The translations under genes were made by a program, and so were the position numbers. DNA of 63,072 bases, taken from contig NZ_FNAP01000016.1 of assembly GCF_900101965.1 (NCBI RefSeq), forward strand, positions 1 through 63,072, read 5' to 3'. Of the stretch, positions 48,467-56,299 are shown one piece after another; positions within the stretch are counted from its first letter, which is position 1; each line of letters opens with the position of its first letter. This DNA is from Rhodospira trueperi. Its GTDB lineage: Bacteria; Pseudomonadota; Alphaproteobacteria; Rhodospirillales; Rhodospirillaceae. The notes below the pieces were generated by a model. It did no database searches and was not told the DNA's origin. It worked only from the letters and a program-made list of their open reading frames with translations.

Positions 48467-48562
48467 GGAAGACTGAACGGCGACCCGGACCGAAACTCGT
48501 TACGGCTGCTTCCTTCCGGACCTGACCGGGTTGGCGAGGAGCCCGTCCACCGCCAGCCTTCC
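48467..48562 (-). ncRNA. ffs: Signal recognition particle RNA (4.5S, small bacterial type)
   Basis: The minus strand contains the conserved SRP core: GGTCAGGTCCGGAAGGAAGC, which forms the Ffh-binding internal loops and the GGAA-type tetraloop. The ends pair (GGAAGGCTGG at the 5' side with TTCAGTCTTCC at the 3' side), defining a 96-base hairpin RNA. It is 40 bases upstream of dnaX, a frequent arrangement in Proteobacteria, and its protein partner is ffh at 8321-9958. Confidence 0.92.
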
Positions 48563-48666
48563 GACTCCCACTATAGGAACCCGCCCCCCCGGGACGCAAG
48601 GGCTGTGTCGCGACACCGGTTCCATCCCGCGCTCGGAGACGTCACGAGGGCGGCCACGGGCGCCAC

Positions 48667-48795
48667 GGTGACGACGACTCCCGGGAGGCAAACGCCCTGG
48701 AGGCCGTGGTGGCCCGCCTGCGGCGCAAGCTGAGCGCCGGGATCATCGAGACCCGGCGCGGATTAGGCTATATCCTGGCCGACGGTGGCGACTGA
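48667..48795 (+). pseudogene. C-terminal remnant of an OmpR-type response regulator
   Basis: A plus-strand frame reads DDDSREANALEAVVARLRRK, then LSAGIIETRRGLGYILADGGD and a stop at 48793-48795. This is the last part of an OmpR/PhoB winged-helix domain (recognition helix and wing), with no start codon; only about 105 bases separate it from the SRP RNA gene, so the receiver and most of the DNA-binding domain are missing. The intact kinase gene begins 14 bases after its stop, as in a normal regulator-kinase operon. A deletion between ffs and this tail is the simplest explanation. Confidence 0.82.
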
Positions 48796-48809
48796 CGGGA
48801 TCTGTCATC

Positions 48810-50165
48810 ATGGTCCGGCTTTCTCTTTCGTCCGTGCGTCTGCGTCTGCTGGCGGCCGGCGCCGTTTCCGTCGCGGCGGCGCTGGTGCTGGCCGGGCTCG
48901 GGCTCGCGCTGCTGTTCGAGCGCCACGTCGAACGGCGCGCCGTGGCCGAGCTGTCGGATCATCTCGATCAGGTGATCGCGGGACTGGACAGAACGGCCGA
49001 CGGCGCCCTGATCGAAACCCGACTGCCGGCCGATCCCCGCTTCGACCGGCCACTGTCCGGGCTGTACTGGCAGGTCAACGCCGGAACGGAGGTGCTGCGG
49101 TCGCGCTCGTTGTGGGATTCGCGACTGACCCTGCCGGACGATGTGCTGGCCGACGGTCAGGTGCATGAACACCCGCTGTCGGGACCGACCGGAGAAACGC
49201 TTCTGGCGGTGGAACGGCGGGTGACCCTGCCGGCGCGGCTGGGCGGTGAGGCCGCGCGCGTAGTCGTGGCCCTGAACCGGGCGGAGGTGCGTGCGGCGAC
49301 AGCGGCCTTCGTGACCGACCTGCTGCCGTATCTGGCGGTTCTGGGGCTGGTCCTGATCGGCGCGAGCTGGGCGCAGATCACGGTGGGTCTGCGGCCCCTG
49401 GCCGCCATCAGGGCGCGCGTTGAGGCCGTGCGCTCGGGGCGCGCCACGCGCCTGGGCACGGATTTCGCCGACGAGGTGCGCCCGCTGGCCGCCGAGGTCG
49501 ATGACCTGCTGGAGGCCCGGGAGGACGACGTGCGGCGCGCCCGCGCCCGGGCCGCCGACTTGGCGCACGGGCTCAAGACCCCCTTGCAGGTGCTGGCCGG
49601 GGATGTGGAGCGACTGAGGGCGCGGGGCGAGACGGCCGAAGCCGATGGGATCGAGCAGGTCGCCGACGCCATGCGTCGTCACGTCGACCGTGAACTGGCG
49701 CGGGCGCGCATCGCGGCGGGCCTGACGCCGGCCACCTGCCGTCCGGCCGAGGTGGCGGATCGTGTGGTCGGCGTGGTCCGGCGAACCCCGGACGGCGCGC
49801 GGCTCACATGGCGGCAGGACGTGCCCGCCGATCTGGTCGCGCCCATCGACGCCGATGATCTGACCGAGGTGTTGGGCGCGCTGATCGAGAACGCGGCCCG
49901 GAGTGCGAGCTCTGACGTGGTGCTATCCGGTTGGCGGGACGGGGATGGCGCGGTTCTGACGGTCGCCGACGATGGCCCGGGCATTCCCGCCGACCAGCGC
50001 GCGGCGATGCTGGAACGGGGCGGGCGCCTGGACACCCGGGGCGACGGCACCGGCCTGGGGCTCGCCATCGCCCAGGACATCCTGGCCGCCTGGGGCGGGA
50101 CGCTGGCATTGGACGACGCGCCAAGCCGCGGCCTGACGGTCCGGGTGACGTTCGTCGGGGCGTAA
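48810..50165 (+). CDS. PhoQ-like membrane sensor histidine kinase
   Basis: A 451-residue kinase. The first membrane helix is LRLLAAGAVSVAAALVLAGL, a periplasmic sensor domain of about 120 residues follows, and the second helix is LLPYLAVLGLVLIGASWA. A HAMP-like linker leads to HisKA (AADLAHGLKTPLQVLAGDVE, phospho-His) and HATPase_c (LIENAARSAS, DDGPGIP, GDGTGLGLAI). The start at 48810 follows the broken regulator tail, so this kinase has lost its cognate partner in cis. Confidence 0.9.
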   Translation: MVRLSLSSVRLRLLAAGAVSVAAALVLAGLGLALLFERHVERRAVAELSDHLDQVIAGLDRTADGALIETRLPADPRFDRPLSGLYWQVNAGTEVLRSRSLWDSRLTLPDDVLADGQVHEHPLSGPTGETLLAVERRVTLPARLGGEAARVVVALNRAEVRAATAAFVTDLLPYLAVLGLVLIGASWAQITVGLRPLAAIRARVEAVRSGRATRLGTDFADEVRPLAAEVDDLLEAREDDVRRARARAADLAHGLKTPLQVLAGDVERLRARGETAEADGIEQVADAMRRHVDRELARARIAAGLTPATCRPAEVADRVVGVVRRTPDGARLTWRQDVPADLVAPIDADDLTEVLGALIENAARSASSDVVLSGWRDGDGAVLTVADDGPGIPADQRAAMLERGGRLDTRGDGTGLGLAIAQDILAAWGGTLALDDAPSRGLTVRVTFVGA

Positions 50166-50323
50166 TCGCGGCCGGTCGGCACGCTCCTTCGCCCCATTCC
50201 CACGCGTGCCTTGCGTGCGGCCCGCACCAGGTTCAATGTGCTTGCATGAACCGCAAGCACCGGAAGGCCCTGGCCGCTGAGGCACCAAATTGAGAGGAGT
50301 CAGGGGCCCGAAACGATCGATCT

Positions 50324-51352
50324 TCACCGCCCGGTCTCTGTGGGCAAGCCCGAAACTCGTGCCATCACCACATCCCCCTCGACCGTGCCGAACACCAGAC
50401 GGTCGGGATCGGCGGTCGGGGTGACAAACGGACGCGCCCGGAACGGCAGGTCCGGGGCCGCCGCCTCGCGGCCGTTGGCGCGGTCCAGCACGTGCAGCCG
50501 GTGGCCCATGTCCAGGACCCACAGCCAGGGACCGGAGGCCCGCACCTCGGCCATGATCGGGGCCCAGTCGGCGCGGCCGTCGGAGCCGAAGCGGTGGGTG
50601 CGGGTCCGCCAACGCCGGTCGCCCGTCCGGGCGTCCAGGCCGATCACCCAGCCGGTCGGGGACCAGAAGTAGACCCCGCCTTCATGCACAAGCTGACTGT
50701 TGATGAAGTTGCCGGCCTCGAAGCGCCACAGAATGGCGCCGTCGGTCGGGTTCAGGCCGTAGACGGCGTCGTCGTACCCGCCGGCGACCAGAACGCCGCC
50801 GTCTGCTGTCAGCGCCATCTGACGCAGATATTGCCATTGTCCGAATCGGTCGATGGACCACCGCACCGCACCGCTGTCCGCGTCCAGCGCCGTCAGGTGG
50901 CCGTCACCGGCGCCCAGGAACAGCGTTCCGCCGCGAGCGGCCGGCGCGTAAAAGATGCCGGCGCTACCGTGAACCGTGTAGCGCCACAGCGGCGCGCCGT
51001 CCGCCAGGGCGAAGGCGGCCAGATCGGAGCCGTCGCCGACCAGCAGGCGGTTCCCATGCACAAGGGGCGCGCCGAAGGCCTCGGTCGGGGTCGCCCGCCA
51101 GGCGGTGCTCCCGTCGGCCATCTCCAGCACGGACAGGCCCTTGCGCCCGCCGATCACGACGTGCTCCGGCGCCGGTCGCGGCGCGAAGTTCGCGGGCATG
51201 GCCAGAGGCGATGTCCAGGCCCGGGCCCCATCCGGGCTCCAGGCCTCGGCCGTCGCTTCGCCGGCCACGATGATCCGATCCCCCTGGATCGCGGCGGGCG
51301 CCAGTGTCCTGTTTTCGGTGGTCCCGCGCCACGCCACGGCGACGGCGGGCAC
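50324..51352 (-). CDS. PQQ-like beta-propeller protein
   Basis: A 342-residue propeller with repeated blade motifs: DGSTAWRATPTEAFGAPLVH, DGAPLWRYTVHGSAG, DSGAVRWSIDRFGQ, TDGAILWRFEAGN and TGDRRWRTRTHRF. No methionine-preceded signal peptide is present. The GTG at 51352 is the only usable start I see. The same frame is open upstream to the stop of the cytochrome gene at 51425, and those 24 codons (including GAAGLAGPAFARQAGG) look like a weak signal sequence or linker. It is probably periplasmic and partnered with the diheme protein. Confidence 0.78.
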   Translation of the reverse strand: MPAVAVAWRGTTENRTLAPAAIQGDRIIVAGEATAEAWSPDGARAWTSPLAMPANFAPRPAPEHVVIGGRKGLSVLEMADGSTAWRATPTEAFGAPLVHGNRLLVGDGSDLAAFALADGAPLWRYTVHGSAGIFYAPAARGGTLFLGAGDGHLTALDADSGAVRWSIDRFGQWQYLRQMALTADGGVLVAGGYDDAVYGLNPTDGAILWRFEAGNFINSQLVHEGGVYFWSPTGWVIGLDARTGDRRWRTRTHRFGSDGRADWAPIMAEVRASGPWLWVLDMGHRLHVLDRANGREAAAPDLPFRARPFVTPTADPDRLVFGTVEGDVVMARVSGLPTETGR

Positions 51353-51424
51353 CCCGCCGGCCTGTCGCGCGAAGGCCGGACCGGCGAGGCCGGCCGCCCC
51401 TCTCCACGGACATCCCGGCGGGCG

Positions 51425-52351
51425 TCACTCGCACTTCGCCCCCTGGTCGATCCACTGCATCAGGATCTGGATGTTCGGGTGGTCGCGGTTCTCGCTGGGC
51501 TCGATACCGGCCGGCATGCGGTTTTCGATCAACCGCTGGTAAAGCGGAGAGGCGGCGGAATCGCCCGGAATGACGATCTTGGTGGGCTCCTCGCCGATGG
51601 CGGCGTGCGCGATGGCATCCGCCCCCAGCATGATGCCTTCGAAGCTGGTCAGGTCCAGTTCGTGGAAGCTGGGCGGTTCCTGGTTGGACATGTGGCAGTC
51701 CGTACAGGGCTGAAACCCGCCGAACGCCATGGGATCTTTGAACAGCGGCAGCACGTCCTCCTGGAAGACGTCGTCGTTCAGGGCGCCGTCGTCGATCCAC
51801 ATCTTGATGGTCTGGATGTTCGCGGTATCGCGCGGCGCGTCGAACGGCACACCGTAAGGCATGCGGTTGTTGCGCAGGTAGCGCCGCAGGCTGCTGTCCC
51901 CGGCGTTCCCCGGCTCGAACAGGGGGCGCGCTGGCGGTTGGGTGGCCCCGGTCTTGATGCCCTCGCAGGTGGTCAGATCAAGGCCCCGGTAGCTGGTCTC
52001 CGGATCGCTCGACGAGTGGCAGACCACGCACGCCGCGCCCTCGCCGAAGGCGTTCGGAATCCGCATCAGGGTGGCGATGTAGTCGTAGGGAATGGCGATG
52101 TCGCGGTTCTGCACCAGCTTGGCGACCGCCTCCTCGTGGCTGCTGGCGTAGGCGGGTTCTTTGTCCAGCGCCTGATAGTAGGCCTCCAGGCCGGTCAGGG
52201 GGGCGCTGTCTTTATGGTCGTCATCGTCGTCATCGTCGGCGAAGGCGGGCGAACCTCCGGCTAGTCCAAATCCCAGGGCGCCGACCATGGCCAGCGTCAG
52301 CAGGCCGCGCATCGGTTGGAGCCAGTCCGCATCAGGAAAGAAACGTATCAT
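51425..52351 (-). CDS. Diheme cytochrome c-type protein
   Basis: A 308-residue exported protein with a signal peptide (LTLAMVGALGFGLAGGSPAFA) and an acidic run (DDDDDDDH) after it. Two heme-binding CxxCH motifs are present, CVVCH and CTDCH, each in a similar repeat containing NRMPYGVPFD or NRMPAGIEPS and then IQTIKMWIDDGA or IQILMQWIDQGA. The pattern matches the planctomycete-type cytochrome c domain, also found in proteobacteria. Redox partner unknown; the propeller gene directly follows. Upstream bases 52352-52769 include the hairpin TCCCTTCtcttatGAAGGGA and no gene. Confidence 0.82.
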   Translation of the reverse strand: MIRFFPDADWLQPMRGLLTLAMVGALGFGLAGGSPAFADDDDDDDHKDSAPLTGLEAYYQALDKEPAYASSHEEAVAKLVQNRDIAIPYDYIATLMRIPNAFGEGAACVVCHSSSDPETSYRGLDLTTCEGIKTGATQPPARPLFEPGNAGDSSLRRYLRNNRMPYGVPFDAPRDTANIQTIKMWIDDGALNDDVFQEDVLPLFKDPMAFGGFQPCTDCHMSNQEPPSFHELDLTSFEGIMLGADAIAHAAIGEEPTKIVIPGDSAASPLYQRLIENRMPAGIEPSENRDHPNIQILMQWIDQGAKCE

Positions 52352-52769
52352 GGTTAAGTGTCCTCCCGGTTCGTTTCTGTATTCATGACGGCCAGGAGAG
52401 ACCATTCACCAGCGCCGCTATTGGCGTGATGTCAAGAATGCTGCGTTGCGAAAACGCCGGAAGCCTAGGCTTCCGTCCCCCCTGGTTCGTTACGCGCGTA
52501 TATCGCGCTTTTGTTATGTATCCCTTCTCTTATGAAGGGATTATGTACCCTGTCACACCAGACCGGATGGAATAATGAGAAATTTGTTTCGATCAGCGAA
52601 AATTAAGGCGTCGCTCGGCGCGCGGACCGGCGCCGTCCGGCCCGGCCCGGCCCGTAACCACGAGGTCGATGAGTCACTCTTTCTGATGGCCCGCCGTATG
52701 ACGCTTTGAGTGCGTTTCGAGGGGGGCACCCTTTAGATGTTTGATGCTTGGTTGAACCGCCGTCGCGAT

Positions 52770-53198
52770 TCACGCCGGATCAAGCGCTACCGGAATCAGT
52801 TGCAACCCGCCGTACCGAACGCCGCGCTGGGTGGTGACGCTGTCGGCGAGGGCGCGCAGGTCGGCCGGGGTGCCACGCAGGACCGCCACCTCCAGGCACG
52901 ACCTGTGGTCCAGGTGGACATGCAGGGTCGCCACCGTCAGGTCGTGGTGGTGGTGCTGGGTCTCGATCAGGCGACGGCCGAGGTTGCGCCGGGCGTGGTC
53001 GTAAACGTAGCTGAGCGCGCCCAGGCAGGGCGCCTTGCGTTCCTCCTGTGCGGTGTTGGGGCCGTCGATGCCGATCGCCTGACGCAGGATGTCGCGCACG
53101 GCCTCCGAGCGGTTGGCGTAGCCGCGCCGGGCGATCAGGTCGTCGAGGGTGGTCAACAGGTCGCCGTCGATCGAGATGGTGACGCGTTCCATGTCCAT
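52770..53198 (-). CDS. nikR: Nickel-responsive regulator NikR
   Basis: A 142-residue ribbon-helix-helix repressor. The N-terminal DNA-binding part is MERVTISIDGDLLTTLDDLI, and the ACT-like metal domain has all high-affinity nickel ligands: His in the TQHHHHDLTVATLHVHLDH stretch and the cysteine in HRSCLEVAVLRG. It represses nickel uptake when nickel is plentiful. It is divergent from nikK, and a strong operator lies between them. MDMERV (53198) and MERV (53192) are both usable starts. Confidence 0.94.
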   Translation of the reverse strand: MDMERVTISIDGDLLTTLDDLIARRGYANRSEAVRDILRQAIGIDGPNTAQEERKAPCLGALSYVYDHARRNLGRRLIETQHHHHDLTVATLHVHLDHRSCLEVAVLRGTPADLRALADSVTTQRGVRYGGLQLIPVALDPA

Positions 53199-53308
53199 GG
53201 CTCCGACAGGGGGCGCGCGCGGCCGAGGGACGGCGCGAGCGGGGCGCGCCATGATGGTCCGCCCGGCCGGGGCCGGCAACCGCACAGCCCACGGCGTCCG
53301 CCCCGTGC

Positions 53309-53356
53309 TTGACAGAGGTCGCTCCAGAGTGTGATGTTTCGTTTCGTTCTTCATAC
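53309..53356 (+). promoter_or_regulatory. nikK promoter with overlapping NikR box
   Basis: 53329-53356 reads GTGTGA, 16 bases, TCATAC, differing at one base from the E. coli NikR operator half-sites GTATGA-N16-TCATAC. A -35 element TTGACA lies at 53309-53314; the base at 17 from it starts a weak -10 (TGATGT, 53332-53337) inside the box. A NikR dimer bound here would block polymerase on nikK and could also affect nikR. Confidence 0.82.
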
Positions 53357-53413
53357 GGAACGCTCGATCCGCAGCCTCGTGCCCACCACCAAGATCAAGA
53401 CGGGAGAGACGGA

Positions 53414-54202
53414 ATGCCTGCGACACCGCGCCTTGGACTGATGGCGGCCCTGACGGCGGGATGGACCCTGCTGGCCATGCCGGCGGCCGCCCACTTCCAG
53501 GAATTGATCCCCGAGGCCGATGTTCTGCCCGAGGGCGGCGCCGTCAGCCTGGATCTGGTCTTCACCCATCCGGTCGACGGCGGGCCGGTCATGCCCATGG
53601 AGGCGCCGCGTCGCTTCGGCGTGGTGATCGGCGGCGAGGCGCACGATCTGGCGGACTCGCTGGAGTCCCGTCCGATCGACGGGGCACAGGCCTGGACCGC
53701 CACCCACGCCCTGCCCGAGCCCGGCGCGGCCGTGTTCTTCGTCGAGCCCGCGCCGTACTGGGAGCCGGCCGAGGGCAAGTTCATCATCCACTACACCAAG
53801 GTCGTGGTCGACAGTTGGGCTTCGGGTGAGGGCTGGGATGCCTTGGTCGGTCTGCCGGTGGAGATCATGCCGCTGGCGCGCCCCACAGGCCTATGGACCG
53901 GCAACACCTTTCGCGGGGTCGTGCTCAAGGATGGCGCGCCGGTGCCCCACGCCGAGGTCGAGGTCGAGTTCATCAACGGCGGGCGCGTCGCGCCGCCCAA
54001 CGACGCCTTCGTCACCCAGGTCATCAAGACCGACGCGCATGGCGTGTTCGCTTATACCATGCCGCTGGCCGGCTGGTGGGGTTTCGCCGCGCTCACCGAG
54101 GCCGACGGGACAATGACCGCGCCTGACGGTCAAGAGGCGCCGATCGAGGCTGGCGCGTTGATGTGGATTAAGGCCACCGACATGCCGCGCGCGGGCCAAT
54201 GA
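53414..54202 (+). CDS. nikK: NikK, periplasmic nickel-uptake component (DUF4198)
   Basis: A 262-residue exported DUF4198 protein with a signal peptide ending AAAHF. Motifs HFQELIPEADVLPEGGAVSL, GFAALTEADGTMTAPDGQEA, and the metal-rich early residues fit NikK of the ECF nickel transporters NikKLMQO. The start at 53414 follows GGGAGAGACGGA. A NikR box sits 57 bases upstream of the start codon, which supports the assignment. nikL follows after a gap of 137 bases. Confidence 0.87.
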   Translation: MPATPRLGLMAALTAGWTLLAMPAAAHFQELIPEADVLPEGGAVSLDLVFTHPVDGGPVMPMEAPRRFGVVIGGEAHDLADSLESRPIDGAQAWTATHALPEPGAAVFFVEPAPYWEPAEGKFIIHYTKVVVDSWASGEGWDALVGLPVEIMPLARPTGLWTGNTFRGVVLKDGAPVPHAEVEVEFINGGRVAPPNDAFVTQVIKTDAHGVFAYTMPLAGWWGFAALTEADGTMTAPDGQEAPIEAGALMWIKATDMPRAGQ

Positions 54203-54339
54203 TACCGGCCGACGATAGGATCGACTCATCGGTCTCGTGGTCACTGCGACGAACCGGTGACGATGAGTCTTTGTTTTTCTCGCCGCTGCGCCCCTTCGGG
54301 GGGCGCGGCTCCGGGCCGACGACATGGTCGTCGGGCGGT

Positions 54340-54936
54340 ATGTTCACCCCGAGCATTCGCGCCGCGTGCCTGGGACTGGTGCTTCTGTTGGGTCCGCTGG
54401 CTGGCCCCGCCGTCGCGCACAATATGAAGGTGTTCGCCACCGTCGAGGCGGGGGAGGTTTCGGGCTACGGCTTCTTTGTCGGCGGCGGGCGGGCGCGCAA
54501 CGCGGCGGTAACCGCGACCACCGGGGACGGTCGGATCGTCTTCGAGGGTAGGACGGACGCCGAGGGCCGGTTCTCGTTCACACCGGAGGGGCCGGCCCCG
54601 CAGGCCGTGACCGTCACTCTGAAGGTGGGTGATGGACACATGGCGTCCATCACCCTGGACGGGGCGCGCTTCGGTGCCGTCGCGGCGCCCGAGGCCGCCG
54701 CCGTCACGACGCCCGCGCCTCAGGACCTTCCGGACCCACCCGAGGAGCGTCTGGTGGCGCTCGTGGAAGCGCGGGTCGAGGCTGCGGTCGCCCGCCAGAT
54801 CCGCCCACTGCTGGAGGCCCAGGCGGAGGCCGAGGCCCGCATCCGCGTCAAGGACATCGCCGGCGGCTTGGGCATGATCCTGGGCTTGGTCGGTATCGCC
54901 CTGTGGGCGCTGTCGCGGCGGCGCGAATCCACCTGA
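54340..54936 (+). CDS. nikL: NikL, small membrane subunit of nickel ECF transporter
   Basis: A 198-residue protein with a signal peptide (LGLVLLLGPLAGPAVAHNMK), whose mature start AHNMKVFA is typical of NikL, a carboxypeptidase-like beta domain (ARNAAVTATTGDGRIVFEG), a coiled-coil section and a C-terminal helix (IAGGLGMILGLVGIALWALS). NikM, NikQ and NikO genes do not follow; bases 54937-55275 hold only a dispersed repeat and then the tRNA fragment. The transporter is therefore incomplete in this window. Confidence 0.82.
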   Translation: MFTPSIRAACLGLVLLLGPLAGPAVAHNMKVFATVEAGEVSGYGFFVGGGRARNAAVTATTGDGRIVFEGRTDAEGRFSFTPEGPAPQAVTVTLKVGDGHMASITLDGARFGAVAAPEAAAVTTPAPQDLPDPPEERLVALVEARVEAAVARQIRPLLEAQAEAEARIRVKDIAGGLGMILGLVGIALWALSRRREST

Positions 54937-55001
54937 TCGGGTTTGCGGAGGCACCGACTGGGGTGTTCGGACGGCACGATCACCCAACCCGGATGTCCAA
55001 A

Positions 55002-55044
55002 GCAAATCCCGAGCGATCCTGGACGGATCCCGACGACGATTTGC
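55002..55044. repeat. 43-bp palindromic dispersed repeat, copy 2
   Basis: Second copy of the repeat at 30157-30199, same length, 6 mismatches. It starts GCAAATCCCGAGCGATCC and ends GACGATTTGC. It lies between nikL and the tRNA-Gln fragment. Confidence 0.72.
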
Positions 55045-55275
55045 TTCAGTCACAAATGGCTGCGGCGACACGGCCTGTCGGGTCGGTGGTCGTCCCCCGA
55101 AGACTCGGTCGGAGGAGGACCAGCCGCAGCGTCGAGACCCTCTATCGCCGCGATATCGGCCGAACCGCCCGCCTTGCCGAGAGCCCATGGCCCGGCTGGA
55201 GAACGCGATGGGACCGGATCCTGCAAGCTGACCGGCCCGGTTCCAAAAGAGGGCGGAAAAACTCTATTGGATCAA

Positions 55276-55323
55276 TGGCTGGGGGACCTGGATTCGAACC
55301 AGGACTGACGGAGTCAGAGTCCC
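55276..55323 (-). mobile_element. tRNA-Gln 3' fragment, candidate attL
   Basis: The minus strand carries the 3' part of a tRNA-Gln(CTG): anticodon arm GGACTCTGACTCCG, the T-arm with GGTTCGAATCC, and the acceptor end CCCCCAGCCA including the encoded CCA. The expected D-arm and 5' acceptor strand are absent; the sequence upstream of the anticodon arm is unrelated. A partial 3' tRNA copy is what site-specific integration leaves at the far end from the intact tRNA. Its orientation predicts an element to the right and the complete tRNA-Gln at the element's right end, outside this window. Confidence 0.8.
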
Positions 55324-55496
55324 AGGAAGACAATTGATTTTGTTTGGCTTTTCCTCGAACCACGAGGAAGGCCGCCCGTGCAAAAACAATGGGTTACAGG
55401 CCGTTTTCAAACGGCCTCAGGTCACCAGGACGCGATAGCGCCGCGCTGGGATTTATCCGTTGCCCGGTCCATCCATCAGGGCCTGGACGGTGCCCC

Positions 55497-55700
55497 ATGA
55501 CGGACCCAGCCCGTTTCGCCGACATGGCCGATCCCGAGCGGAACCCTCAGTTCCGGCGTCGCTGGATCGAGCCGGGCACCGACGGGACGGCCGGTCCCGC
55601 GCCCCGCGAGGTATGCGCCCCGGCCGACGATCCCCTGGACCATCTGGGCACCCTGATCGCAACCGACTTCCGCGCCGCCCGGGCCGGGGGGTGTCGATGA
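55497..55700 (+). CDS. Small element protein, unknown
   Basis: A 67-residue protein, first gene after the tRNA fragment. No family recognised. It contains DPERNPQFRRRWIEPGTDGT and is otherwise polar. Its stop overlaps the start of the next gene by ATGA, and the next two genes are coupled in the same way, so it is likely a real member of the operon. Confidence 0.6.
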   Translation: MTDPARFADMADPERNPQFRRRWIEPGTDGTAGPAPREVCAPADDPLDHLGTLIATDFRAARAGGCR

Positions 55701-56299
55701 TCGACCTGATTGGCGAGTTCCTGGACATGGCCGCCCAGGTCACACCACAGCATGACCTGGCGCTGGCGTCTCTCGGCGTGCCCATCAACTGGTTGCGGGG
55801 CTGGCCGAACACGACCCGATACGGTGTCACCCGGGCGACGCTGCCCCGTTCTGGTGCCTTCTGGGAGCCGCATCCCGATGGCGAGCCCGTTTGTGTTCTG
55901 CCGGATCAGATTCCACTCGACGGCGACGATCCGCTGTTCGCCATCGCCACCTTCGAGCCGTCCGATCTGATCGCGTTTCGTCCGAGAGACCCCTCCCGCT
56001 GGTGGCGTCGCGTCGGCGACGCGGTATTGATCAACCGCGAGGCCGTCGAGCGGGCCAAGTATCTGGACGAACCCTTGCCGGTCCACCCGGACCCCCTGGC
56101 CTGGATGGTGGCGCGCGGCGCCGGTGTGGTGATTGTGGATTGGGGCCGGCGGCCGTTGCGCCTGCACCTGTCCGGCCCGCCCTCGCTGGTGTGCGCGACC
56201 TATGAACTGGCGGACCGCCTGGATCGTCGGTTTAAGGCCGAACGTCGGGACGACACGCCGCGCCTCACCTTCATGCAAGAGGAGGTCGCGGCGGTATGA
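55697..56299 (+). CDS. Element protein of unknown function
   Basis: A 200-residue protein translated with ATGA overlaps to both neighbours. I do not recognise a family. It contains an internal stretch rich in Trp and Arg (RPRDPSRWWRRVGDA) and the segment PHDPLAWMVARGAG-like VHPDPLAWMVARGAGVVIVD. Position directly before a primase/helicase suggests a replication-linked or host-takeover role, which is inference. Confidence 0.7.
   Translation: MIDLIGEFLDMAAQVTPQHDLALASLGVPINWLRGWPNTTRYGVTRATLPRSGAFWEPHPDGEPVCVLPDQIPLDGDDPLFAIATFEPSDLIAFRPRDPSRWWRRVGDAVLINREAVERAKYLDEPLPVHPDPLAWMVARGAGVVIVDWGRRPLRLHLSGPPSLVCATYELADRLDRRFKAERRDDTPRLTFMQEEVAAV

Noticed and set aside
51425-51427. TGA of the cytochrome gene as a selenocysteine codon
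   Set aside because: No SECIS-like hairpin was evident and the residue position is not in a known selenoprotein context; a plain stop is simpler.
54937-55323. Idea that the element was inserted inside the nikKLMQO operon
   Set aside because: The attachment site is a tRNA-Gln gene on the opposite strand, so the operon would already have ended before the tRNA; nikMQO absence needs another explanation.
55276-55400. Complete tRNA gene
   Set aside because: Only the anticodon arm, T-arm and 3' acceptor end are present; the 5' half is replaced by unrelated sequence.
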